NCBI GenBank assembly: GCA_900764925.1
Contig: CAAFPW010000091.1
Span: forward strand, 65,678 to 129,677
Origin: Fusobacteriaceae bacterium
GTDB taxonomy: Bacteria > Fusobacteriota > Fusobacteriia > Fusobacteriales > Fusobacteriaceae
Direction of reading: 5' to 3'
Length of the DNA stretch: 64,000 bases
Positions 53,075 through 61,008 of this stretch are shown here, piece after piece (positions within the stretch are counted from its first letter, which is position 1; each line of letters opens with the position of its first letter). The position numbers and the translations under genes are program-made. Below the pieces are notes generated by a model. The model had not been told where the DNA came from and did not search any database. It saw nothing but the letters and a program-made list of their open reading frames with translations.

Positions 53075-54214
53075 ATGAAAAATATTCATGATATTTTTGT
53101 AGATTTAAAAATAAGAACATCAAAAATTGAAAATATGATTTTTCAAATTATTTTGGAAAAAATCCTAGAAAATATAGATGAATTAGAAAAAAATGGATCT
53201 AAAGAATTAAAAATTGAGTTCCAATTGGAAAAATTTTCACTGGAAGAGATACAATTAGGATTAAAAGGTCTAATGAGTAAAGGAGTAGATATAACTTATT
53301 ATAAAGAAGAGAGTAAGAATGAAATTTCTTTCAATTATGTTACTTCATATAGAAGGGAATCAAATAATTTTTTTATTTGTATACCATATAATATTATTAG
53401 ATGTTTTAGAAAAAATACATTTGAATATGATATATCATTACGAACTTTTTTTTATTTAAGAAAGAAAGCGATTATTAATTTTTTTAATATTCTAATAAAA
53501 GATATAGAACAAACTAAAAGTATAGAGATAAGTTTAGAGGAATTAAAAGATATTTTTGAAATTTCTGAAGATGCTTATGAAAGATTTTTTGATTTTGATA
53601 AAAATATTTTAAAGCCTCTTATTGAAAAGATTAATACTTATTCTAATTTCACTATAGAATATGAAAAAATAAAAAAAGGAGAAAATAAAAATAATAAGGT
53701 TATAGGAATTAAATTTAATATTCATAATATCGAATTAGAAAAAAATAGAGGAGAGAGTAATTACTTAACTCAAATTATAAAGAATATGATTACTGATTAC
53801 CAAAGTATTTGGGAAAGCATAAATATTTCAATTCAACACTATGGTTTTGAATCAACAAAAAGGAATATTTTATTTTTAAAAGAAAATGGACTTGAAATAT
53901 CTGATAATGATATAAAGAATTATCTTAAAAATGATGGAAGAAATATAGAAGAGATTTTAAAAATATCAGATCATATACTAATTAAAGAGAAATATAGTAT
54001 TTATAAGGATGTAGCAACTTTTGTAAAGGTTATTTATGATACAATAATAGGATATGATTTTTACTATTCTTTAAATTTTAAGTTTTTAAGTGTTATAAAA
54101 AATTATAAAGAGGGAGGAACTCTCTATTATAAAGATTCTACCTTTGTAATATTTGGAAATTATAAAAATAATAAGGGATTTTTTAAAATTTTTGAATCTA
54201 AAGAGAAAAGATAA
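53075..54214 (+). CDS. Rep_3-like (plasmid initiator-type) winged-helix protein, chromosomal paralogue
   Basis: This 379-residue protein is a paralogue of the one at 41733-42851. The shared core is SLRTFFYLRKKAIINFFNIL, SLEELKDIFEISEDAYERFFDFDK, ILKPLIEKINTYSNFTIEYEKIKKGE and NKVIGIKFN, matching the second winged-helix domain of Rep_3 initiators. It is Lys/Asn/Ile-rich, even more AT-rich than its neighbours. No plasmid or mobile genes flank it, and it is divergent from a fructose-type PTS. AGGAG lies 10 nt before the ATG. A regulator or remnant initiator are the alternatives. Confidence 0.65.
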   Translation: MKNIHDIFVDLKIRTSKIENMIFQIILEKILENIDELEKNGSKELKIEFQLEKFSLEEIQLGLKGLMSKGVDITYYKEESKNEISFNYVTSYRRESNNFFICIPYNIIRCFRKNTFEYDISLRTFFYLRKKAIINFFNILIKDIEQTKSIEISLEELKDIFEISEDAYERFFDFDKNILKPLIEKINTYSNFTIEYEKIKKGENKNNKVIGIKFNIHNIELEKNRGESNYLTQIIKNMITDYQSIWESINISIQHYGFESTKRNILFLKENGLEISDNDIKNYLKNDGRNIEEILKISDHILIKEKYSIYKDVATFVKVIYDTIIGYDFYYSLNFKFLSVIKNYKEGGTLYYKDSTFVIFGNYKNNKGFFKIFESKEKR

Positions 54215-54220
54215 AAAGAA

Positions 54221-54257
54221 AAAGGAAGTAATGCTATATTCAGAACTTCCTTTTTAT
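54221..54257. terminator. Terminator between Rep-like gene and APC permease
   Basis: AAAGGAAGT (54221-54229) pairs with ACTTCCTTT (54245-54253), with T-rich or A-rich flanks on both strands. It serves the converging genes. Confidence 0.85.
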
Positions 54258-54261
54258 ATTT

Positions 54262-55692
54262 TTATCTATTTTGTTGTCTAGCTATTTTAGGAAGTATAAA
54301 TCCTAACCCTATAAGTACAATAGGAGTTAATATATTTAAGCTGATTTGGAAAATCCATTCAGAACTAAATGTTTCAACATTCTTAGGAAAAATTCCCATT
54401 AAACAAGCAAAGGCTGTAAAGGCAAAACACCAAACTCCAACTAAAGTAGCAACCTTATCACTAGCTATAAATTTAAAAGTAGCTTTTTCCATAAGTCCTT
54501 TATTTTTAATAAATCCTCTAAGTCCTATATAAGCTAAGAATACCCAAAGATATCTAAGTGGCATCACAATAGAGTTTAAATCTAAAAGCCAGTTGTAAAG
54601 ATTATTCATATCTCCAATACCAAGAGCAGGAATAATGATTAGTATTCCAACTAGAACAGCAGTTAATTTATATCCTGTGATAGGAGCTCCATACTCATTA
54701 GTTTTTGTAAATGATTGAGGAATAAAGTTTCTATCTCCCTCTCCAATTAGCATTTTTAATGGAGCATCTATAGAGAACATAAGAGCAGATATTTGTCCTA
54801 ATGTATTAGCTATAGCATATAAAATCATTAAAAGATTTCCAAGACCATAATACTCTCCTAAAAGTTTGAAAGCATAGTATTGTCCATTCATTTTAAGGTC
54901 AGCTGGAATATTTCCACTATTAAACATTATTCCCATAGCAAGAGAACCAAGTAGAGCAGACATTCCAACAGAAGCTGCAAGTACGATCATTCCTTTAGGG
55001 AAATTTTTGTTAGGATTATCTACCTCTTTAACATATGGAGATATTTTTTCACAACCCCCAACAGCAAAAACTAACATAGAGATAGTTGTAAAATATGCAA
55101 AGTCAAATTTAGGCATAAAAGTAGCGATACTCCAGTCAGTTGTAGCAGAACTTGCTCCTACAATAGAAGGTGCTGCAACTGTTAAAAGAATATATAGTAT
55201 TCCCATGAAAAACATAGAAGTTCCAGCAAGAGCTCCTATTTTTTTCAAAGAGTTGATTCCTTTAGATGATAGCCATAGGAAAAATAGGAATATAACCAAT
55301 ACGATACTTTGTAAAAATAGAGGATTGAAGTTTTTAATCATATCTCCATTTTGGAAAAATACCCAACTTAGAGCAACCAATGCACCTTGAGGTTTTTGAG
55401 CAAGATAAGGGATATGTACTACCCAATATGTCCAACCAGCTAGATAAGCTATCATAGGACCATAAGTTGAACCTATCCAACTAGATACACCTCCACCTTT
55501 ATTTTCAAATACAGATCCCATCTCTCCTACCATTAAAGCATAAGGTAAGAAATAGAAGGTAAGTATTAACAGCCATGATACTACAACTGTAAGTCCTTGG
55601 TTGGCATAGTTATTAACAACGTTTCCGAATCCCCAAACCACAGTGAATCCCATCATTGCCAATGTACGCCAATTAAGTTTTTTCGTGTTCAT
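54262..55692 (-). CDS. APC-superfamily amino-acid permease (YjeM-like)
   Basis: This 476-residue membrane protein has about 12 helices and is of the glutamate:GABA antiporter/YjeM type. Landmarks are GFTVVWGFGNVVNNYANQGL at the start and SMLVFAVGGCEKISPYVKEVDNPNKNFP near residue 215. ATG 55692 is preferred to an in-frame TTG just upstream; AAGGAGA precedes it. It probably imports or exchanges an amino acid, consistent with amino-acid fermentation, but the substrate is unknown. It is not clearly linked to the two-component genes, since a terminator intervenes. Confidence 0.87.
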   Translation of the reverse strand: MNTKKLNWRTLAMMGFTVVWGFGNVVNNYANQGLTVVVSWLLILTFYFLPYALMVGEMGSVFENKGGGVSSWIGSTYGPMIAYLAGWTYWVVHIPYLAQKPQGALVALSWVFFQNGDMIKNFNPLFLQSIVLVIFLFFLWLSSKGINSLKKIGALAGTSMFFMGILYILLTVAAPSIVGASSATTDWSIATFMPKFDFAYFTTISMLVFAVGGCEKISPYVKEVDNPNKNFPKGMIVLAASVGMSALLGSLAMGIMFNSGNIPADLKMNGQYYAFKLLGEYYGLGNLLMILYAIANTLGQISALMFSIDAPLKMLIGEGDRNFIPQSFTKTNEYGAPITGYKLTAVLVGILIIIPALGIGDMNNLYNWLLDLNSIVMPLRYLWVFLAYIGLRGFIKNKGLMEKATFKFIASDKVATLVGVWCFAFTAFACLMGIFPKNVETFSSEWIFQISLNILTPIVLIGLGFILPKIARQQNR

Positions 55693-55773
55693 CAATTTGT
55701 TCTCCTTTTTATAAAATTAAAATACTGTTAAATTATATCATAAAAATTGAAAAATTTTTAGAAAATTTCAAAA

Positions 55774-55830
55774 TAATAAAAAAAATTTTAGTATTTTCAT
55801 ATTTTTATAATACTTAGATACTAAAATTTT
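55774..55830 (-). terminator. Terminator after the LytTR response-regulator gene
   Basis: AAAATTTTAGTAT (55782-55794) pairs perfectly with ATACTAAAATTTT (55818-55830). On the minus strand a T-run follows. Confidence 0.8.
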
Positions 55831-55837
55831 ATAAATA

Positions 55838-56560
55838 CTATTTTATGTTGAGTAATTCTTTAAACTCTTTTATATTATTTCTACTTACTGGAACTTTAAA
55901 TTTTAAATCTTGTATTTTTAATACATAGGTTCCATTGAACCAAGGCTCCACCTCTTTTATCTTATCTAAATTTACTATGTATGATCTATGGGTTCTATAA
56001 AATTTACTTTTAGGAAGTAACTCTTCCCATTTAGAAATTTTTAATTTTGATGAGTAAATTTCATCTTTAGTATAAATTATACTCTCTTTTTCCATGACCT
56101 CTATATAGTAAATCTCATCTAAAGAGATTACAACCATTTTTTCTCCTAAAAAAACAGTAACCTTATTAATTTTTTCTACTTCTTTTGGAGTTTCTACCTC
56201 TTTAATTGAAGTTAAATTACTCAATACTTCATTTATTCTTTTTTCAGAATATGGTTTTAGAAGATAATCAAAAGCTTTAATTTCAAAGGCATCAGCTGCA
56301 TATTCACGATAAGCAGTTATAAATATAATTTTTAAATTTGGATTGAGTTTCATCAAAATTTTGCCTAAACTCATACCATCTAATTCAGGCATATTGATAT
56401 CTAAAAAGATAACATCAGTTTTATTTTCTTGTAGATATTTTAAAGCATCTACAGGATTATCAAACTCCTTATCTAACTTAATTCCCTTATGATTGGAGAT
56501 AAAGTATTTTAATTCCTCTCTTGCTGGAAATTCATCTTCTACTATAACACAATTTAACAT
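55838..56560 (-). CDS. LytTR-family response regulator (BtsR/LytR-like)
   Basis: This 240-residue regulator has a receiver domain (residues 1-120) with the phospho-acceptor Asp54 in VIFLDINMPELDG and acidic pair VIVEDE. A C-terminal LytTR DNA-binding domain (about residues 140-238) contains FYRTHRSYIVNLDKIKEVEPW. It pairs with the sensor kinase 8 nt upstream. Its likely targets are direct repeats upstream of cstA, which is transcribed divergently from this pair. Confidence 0.94.
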   Translation of the reverse strand: MLNCVIVEDEFPAREELKYFISNHKGIKLDKEFDNPVDALKYLQENKTDVIFLDINMPELDGMSLGKILMKLNPNLKIIFITAYREYAADAFEIKAFDYLLKPYSEKRINEVLSNLTSIKEVETPKEVEKINKVTVFLGEKMVVISLDEIYYIEVMEKESIIYTKDEIYSSKLKISKWEELLPKSKFYRTHRSYIVNLDKIKEVEPWFNGTYVLKIQDLKFKVPVSRNNIKEFKELLNIK

Positions 56561-56568
56561 ATGACCTC

Positions 56569-58236
56569 CTATTGGATATAGAATGAAATTTTAGTTCCTC
56601 TATCTAAACGTTGTATAAGAAGACCTTTTCCGTAAAGTAATTTCAATCTATTGTGAACATTTTTAAGACCAATATTTTGTTCTATTTTGCTATCTATATT
56701 ATCAATAATATTCTGCTCAATTCCTACCCCATCATCCTCTATTGAGATGATGCAACCAGTTTCTTTTTTGGTTGCAGAAATAGATATTTTTCCACCCTCT
56801 CTTCTCTTTAAAATACCGTGTTTTATACTATTTTCAACAAGAGGTTGGATAATCAAACTAGGGAGTTTAATATCTAAAAACTCTTCTGGAATATCATATA
56901 TGACTTGAATTTTATCTCCAAATCTAGCTTTCTCTATATTTATATATGCTTCTACCTGTTGTAATTCATCTCGTAGTGGTAAAAGTTTTGAAAAATTTTC
57001 TAAGTTATATCTTAAATAGGTAGAAAGATTTATAATAATTTCTCTAGCTCTATCTGGTTCTATCCTTACAAAAGATGAAATTGTATGGAGAGCATTAAAG
57101 AGAAAATGGGGATTAATTTGAGCTTGCAGAGCTTTCAGTTCAGCTTCTTTAGCCATTGCTTTAAAATTCTCTATATTACTCAATTCAATTTGAGTAGAGA
57201 TAAGCATAGATAATCCTTCAGCCAGATATTGTTTTCTTGCAGTAACATTTTTTGGAGTATCAAAGTATAATTTCAAAGTTCCATAGATTTTCTTCTCCTC
57301 TTGAAAGAGTGGAAGAATAATACAAGATTTTATATCTCCACTGATACATTGAAAATCTATTATGTCACTTTCCTCTTTTCCTAAAATTAAAAACTCACCT
57401 GTTTTTAAAACTTGTTTTGTAGCCTCACTTTTTATCTCTGAATGATTTAAAATATATTCATCAGAGATGAGGTGAGAGGCGATTATATTCTTATCATTAG
57501 TAATAATAACTACCTTTGCTTCTAAAGATTCAAGAATTATTTTACATACTTCATTTAAACTCTCACCTCTTCTAATATATGGAAGAGATTTATTAGCTAT
57601 TTCAAGTGCTAATTTAGCTTGTTTTCCTGCCATAATCTCCTTTTCAGAGATGAGATCTTCTATTATTATGATAACGATAGAAACTCCTAGAGCATTAGCT
57701 AAAATCATGGGAATATATATATTTGTAACAATATCCACAGCTACTGAAAAATCATAGATAAAAAATCCTGTGACCAAAATAAGTAACATACTTAAATTTT
57801 CTATAATAAATCCACTGATGAAGCCATATATATAGCAATTTTTTTCATTGGTTTTTTTAAAGAATATAGAAGTGATAAAACCTCCCATTAAAGAAGCAAT
57901 TCCACAAGCTATTGTAGTGGGACTATCTACCTCTACAAAAAATCTATGTATTCCAGCTACAATTCCAGTGATAATACCTACTTGAGGTCCACCAATTATT
58001 CCTGAAACAGCAACTCCTATATTTCTAGTATTAACAATAGCTCCTTTGTAATTGATTCCTGTATATGTACCTATTATAGATAAAAAGGAGAAAAAAATAG
58101 AAAGAAGAAGTATATCTATTTTAGTATATTCCTTCTTAGTAAAGATATTTCTAGCTCTTTTAAATTTTGTAAAGAAAAAAGCTAGAGCAATAATATACCC
58201 TAAATTATTTAAAAGTCTACTTGTAAGTTCCAACAT
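56569..58236 (-). CDS. LytS/BtsS-like sensor histidine kinase
   Basis: This 555-residue membrane kinase has an N-terminal 5TM receptor domain of LytS type (about residues 1-195) including NIGVAVSGIIGGPQVGIITG. A GAF domain (about 210-345) follows, then the His_kinase box LQAQINPHFLFNALHTISSF and a C-terminal ATPase domain (VENSIKHGI, GLKNVHNRL). ATG 58236 suits the GAGGTGA Shine-Dalgarno better than GTG 58245. In E. coli the similar BtsS senses pyruvate and controls a CstA-family pyruvate transporter, and here a CstA-type gene is divergent. Confidence 0.93.
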   Translation of the reverse strand: MLELTSRLLNNLGYIIALAFFFTKFKRARNIFTKKEYTKIDILLLSIFFSFLSIIGTYTGINYKGAIVNTRNIGVAVSGIIGGPQVGIITGIVAGIHRFFVEVDSPTTIACGIASLMGGFITSIFFKKTNEKNCYIYGFISGFIIENLSMLLILVTGFFIYDFSVAVDIVTNIYIPMILANALGVSIVIIIIEDLISEKEIMAGKQAKLALEIANKSLPYIRRGESLNEVCKIILESLEAKVVIITNDKNIIASHLISDEYILNHSEIKSEATKQVLKTGEFLILGKEESDIIDFQCISGDIKSCIILPLFQEEKKIYGTLKLYFDTPKNVTARKQYLAEGLSMLISTQIELSNIENFKAMAKEAELKALQAQINPHFLFNALHTISSFVRIEPDRAREIIINLSTYLRYNLENFSKLLPLRDELQQVEAYINIEKARFGDKIQVIYDIPEEFLDIKLPSLIIQPLVENSIKHGILKRREGGKISISATKKETGCIISIEDDGVGIEQNIIDNIDSKIEQNIGLKNVHNRLKLLYGKGLLIQRLDRGTKISFYIQ

Positions 58237-58308
58237 AACTATCACCTCGATTCTTTAAAATTATATCATAAATAAAATAATTAAAAAAGTAACTTAACAT
58301 ATATATTT

Positions 58309-58380
58309 TGCATTTCAGGTATAAAAAAATGCAATTTAGAGTAAAAAAAATAAAAAATAGCAATTTTATAGTATTATAAT
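58309..58380 (+). promoter_or_regulatory. LytTR-type direct repeats and -10 element of cstA
   Basis: TGCATTTCAG (58309-58318) and TGCAATTTAG (58330-58339) are direct repeats exactly 21 bp apart, two helical turns. This is the usual layout for LytTR regulators. A weaker third copy, AGCAATTTTA, lies at 58359-58368. A perfect TATAAT (58375-58380) lacks a recognisable -35, consistent with activator dependence. Confidence 0.55.
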
Positions 58381-58441
58381 AAGTGAATAAAAGTGTAATA
58401 AGAATCAAAATGTAATTAAATATAACAGGAGGACGGGTTTT

Positions 58442-59863
58442 ATGATTAGTTTTATAGTTTCAATTATTGCATTAGTTGTAGGATACTTTATTTATGGAAA
58501 AGTTGTTGAAAGAATCTTTGGTCCAGATGAAAATGCTGTAACTCCAGCTAAAAGATTGGAAGATGGGGTTGACTATATTGAGATGGACGAGAAAAAAACT
58601 TTCTTAATTCAATTCCTAAATATAGCTGGAACAGGACCAATATTTGGTGCCGTAGCAGGAGCTATGTGGGGACCAGCTGCTTTTATCTGGATAGTATTTG
58701 GTTGTATTTTTGCAGGAGCTGTACATGACTATCTAATTGGAATGATGTCTTTGAGAAAAGATGGTGCTAGTGTTGCAGAACTTGTAGGAGAGAATTTAGG
58801 AAATAAGGCTAAACAGTTGATGAGAGTTTTCTCAGTTGTACTTTTGGTATTAGTTGGAGTTGTATTTGTAACAAGTCCAGCAGCAATTCTTCATGATTTA
58901 ATAAAATCAGTACCAACTTTAACATTTGTAGGAATAATAATAATCTACTACATGATAGCTACTGTGCTTCCAATAGATAAAGTAATTGGTAGAATATATC
59001 CAATTTTTGGTATCTGTCTACTTATAATGGCTGTTGGTATAGGAGTAGGAATAGTTGTTCAAGGTTATGAGATTCCAGAGATAGCTTTTAAAAACTATCA
59101 CCCTCAAGGAACATCTGTATTCCCATATCTATGTATCTCAATAGCTTGTGGTGCTATCAGTGGATTCCATGCTACTCAATCTCCTATGATGGCGAGATGT
59201 CTTGGAAATGAAAGACAAGGAAGAAGAGTATTCTATGGTGCTATGATAGCAGAAGGAATTGTTGCACTTATTTGGGCTGCTGCTGCAATGTCATTCTTTG
59301 GAGGAACAGCAGGACTTGGAGAAGCTTTAGGACAAGGTGGAGCTGCTGTAGTTGTAAATAGAATTTCAAGTAGTGTTTTAGGAAAAGTTGGAGGAGCTTT
59401 AGCTATTCTTGGAGTAGTAGCATGTCCAATAACTTCAGGAGATACAGCTTTTAGAAGTGCAAGACTTACAATAGCTGATGCAATTGGTTACAAACAAGGT
59501 CCTATTATGAACAGATTTGTAATAGCTATACCATTATTTGTAATTGGAATAGCACTATGTTTTATAGATTTCAATATCTTATGGAGATATTTCAGCTGGT
59601 CTAACCAAACTTTAGCTACAATAGCTTTATGGGCTGCAGCTAAATACCTTGCTAATAGAGAGAAAAATTATAAGATTGCTCTTATTCCTGCTATATATAT
59701 GACAGTTGTAGTAACTGCATACATAGTAATGGCACCAGAAGGATTTGTAAGATTCTTTAAAGGAGTTCCTACAAGTACAGTTGAACTAATAGGAAATATT
59801 GTAGGGGTTATATTAGCAATAATTTGTACACTAGCTTTTATGAAAAGTTTAAAGAAAAAATAG
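58442..59863 (+). CDS. cstA: CstA-family (carbon starvation) transporter
   Basis: This 473-residue membrane protein has many helices. It has the CstA core: FLNIAGTGPIFGAVAGAMWGPAAFIWIVFGCIFAGAVHDYLIG (residues 58-100) and SGFHATQSPMMARCLGNE near residue 240. It is much shorter than E. coli CstA (about 700 residues), matching the short anaerobe form. Family members import peptides or pyruvate. Divergence from a LytS/LytTR pair resembles the BtsSR-BtsT pyruvate system, so pyruvate is a reasonable guess. It starts after AGGAGGA. Confidence 0.92.
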   Translation: MISFIVSIIALVVGYFIYGKVVERIFGPDENAVTPAKRLEDGVDYIEMDEKKTFLIQFLNIAGTGPIFGAVAGAMWGPAAFIWIVFGCIFAGAVHDYLIGMMSLRKDGASVAELVGENLGNKAKQLMRVFSVVLLVLVGVVFVTSPAAILHDLIKSVPTLTFVGIIIIYYMIATVLPIDKVIGRIYPIFGICLLIMAVGIGVGIVVQGYEIPEIAFKNYHPQGTSVFPYLCISIACGAISGFHATQSPMMARCLGNERQGRRVFYGAMIAEGIVALIWAAAAMSFFGGTAGLGEALGQGGAAVVVNRISSSVLGKVGGALAILGVVACPITSGDTAFRSARLTIADAIGYKQGPIMNRFVIAIPLFVIGIALCFIDFNILWRYFSWSNQTLATIALWAAAKYLANREKNYKIALIPAIYMTVVVTAYIVMAPEGFVRFFKGVPTSTVELIGNIVGVILAIICTLAFMKSLKKK

Positions 59864-59884
59864 TCTAAATATATTTCAAATATG

Positions 59885-59913
59885 TTGACAATATTGCTAT
59901 AAAAAGTTATACT
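59885..59913 (+). promoter_or_regulatory. Promoter upstream of the cobalamin riboswitch
   Basis: TTGACA (59885-59890), a 17-nt spacer and TATACT (59908-59913). The elements and spacing are identical to those of the lysine-operon promoter. Confidence 0.75.
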
Positions 59914-59927
59914 TAATTATAAAAATA

Positions 59928-60092
59928 GAATCAATTGGTTTCAGTTTTTACTGAATTAAAAGGGAAGTAGGTGTAAATCCTACACGGTCCCGCCACTGTA
60001 AAGATGATGAAAGCAGATTACCACTAGATATTTTCTGGGAAGGTTGTGAGTAAAGTGAATCTGAGTCAGGAGACCTGCCATTGATTGATTAA
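59928..60092 (+). promoter_or_regulatory. Cobalamin riboswitch aptamer
   Basis: The B12-box architecture is clear: AAAAGGGAAGTAGGTG (59958-59973), AAATCCTACACGGTCCCGCCACTGT (59975-59999), TCTGGGAAGG near 60033 and GAGTCAGGAGACCTGCCATTGATTGATT (60063-60090). AATCAATTGG (59930-59939) pairs with CC-ATTGATT at the 3' end. It precedes a single MORN-repeat gene rather than a known cobalamin or B12-alternative gene. Confidence 0.96.
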
Positions 60093-60112
60093 CTAGCTTG
60101 CGAGGACGAGTA

Positions 60113-60195
60113 TAGGATTAAAATAAAAGTAGATTTTTTGTAGTTACAGATATTAATCCTAGATTTACTCTTTTTGTAAGTCTAGGATTTTTTTC
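60113..60195 (+). terminator. Cobalamin-riboswitch expression platform (terminator/antiterminator)
   Basis: ATCCTAGATTTAC (60156-60168) pairs with GTAAGTCTAGGAT (60176-60188), then a T-run, forming a terminator. Upstream TAGGATTAA (60113-60121) can instead pair with TTAATCCTA (60153-60161), which disrupts the terminator stem. The two alternatives form a classical transcriptional switch. The stretch 59864-60211 holds the promoter, aptamer and this platform. Confidence 0.85.
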
Positions 60196-60211
60196 TTATA
60201 GGGGTGAAAAT

Positions 60212-60952
60212 ATGAAAAAGAGAGTGGAGAATTTTTTTAACCAAGAAATAATAGAGGGAAGAATCTATATAAAAGGAGAGAATATTCCCTACACAGGAAG
60301 ACTGATATGTAAATACTCTGATGGAACTTTAAAAGAGGAAGGAGAATATGTAGATGGAGTAAAGAGTGGAAGTGAAAGAAAATACTATCCAAATAGTTTT
60401 TTAAAAGAGAGTATAGAATATAGAGAAAATAGGATGAATGGAGAATTTTTACAGTTTTATCCCAATGGAATCTTAAAAGAGTATATCCAATTTAAAGATA
60501 ATAAAATGAATGGAGAATGGGTACAGTACTATATAGATGGAAGTATTAGAGTGAGAGCTTATTTTATAGATGGAAGCCTAAATGGAAAAAGAATAATATA
60601 CTCTCCAACAGGTAGTATAGTTGAGATTACAACTTTTAAGAATAATATTTTGCATGGAGAGAGTATTAAATACTATAAGAATGGAAACCTTCAAGAGATA
60701 AAAAACTATAAAATGGGAGAATTAGATGGAAATGTAATCTACTATTTTGAAAATGGAGATATAGAGATAAAGGAAGAGTACCATAATGCTAAGAAAAATG
60801 GTAGATATATAAGATATTATGAAAATGGAATTATCAATGTGATTGGAGAGTTTAAAGATAACTATTTAGATGGCCATTGGACTCTTTTTTATGAGAATGG
60901 AAAACTATTTGGACAGATTGATTTTGATAAGGGAAAAGTAATAAATTATTAA
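60212..60952 (+). CDS. MORN-repeat (YwqK-like) protein under cobalamin riboswitch
   Basis: This 246-residue protein consists of about nine tandem MORN_2-type repeats of 21-24 residues, each with a YYxNGxL(K)E...GE/NG core (for example YPNGILKEYIQFKDNKMNG). No signal peptide or membrane segment is visible, so it is predicted cytoplasmic. Databases often call such proteins YwqK-family antitoxins, but no toxin gene is adjacent and I would not assume that role. It is the only gene downstream of the cobalamin riboswitch, since hydG is on the other strand. The function is unknown. Confidence 0.85.
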   Translation: MKKRVENFFNQEIIEGRIYIKGENIPYTGRLICKYSDGTLKEEGEYVDGVKSGSERKYYPNSFLKESIEYRENRMNGEFLQFYPNGILKEYIQFKDNKMNGEWVQYYIDGSIRVRAYFIDGSLNGKRIIYSPTGSIVEITTFKNNILHGESIKYYKNGNLQEIKNYKMGELDGNVIYYFENGDIEIKEEYHNAKKNGRYIRYYENGIINVIGEFKDNYLDGHWTLFYENGKLFGQIDFDKGKVINY

Positions 60953-60954
60953 AT

Positions 60955-60999
60955 AAAAACGTAACTATTCAGTCACAATAACTGGTAGTTACGTTTTTT
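60955..60999. terminator. Bidirectional terminator between MORN gene and hydG
   Basis: AAAAACGTAACTA (60955-60967) pairs perfectly with TAGTTACGTTTTT (60986-60998). A-run and T-run flanks serve both converging genes. Confidence 0.92.
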
Positions 61000-61008
61000 A
61001 TAATATTG

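Noticed and set aside
41733..54214. Integrated plasmid or mobile island spanning the two Rep_3-like genes
   Set aside because: No integrase, transposase, partition, mobilisation or toxin gene and no flanking direct repeats are seen. The genes between are ordinary PTS, peptidase and transporter genes.
60212..60952. Antitoxin of a toxin-antitoxin pair (common YwqK label)
   Set aside because: There is no adjacent toxin gene. Upstream is a cobalamin riboswitch and downstream is hydG on the other strand.
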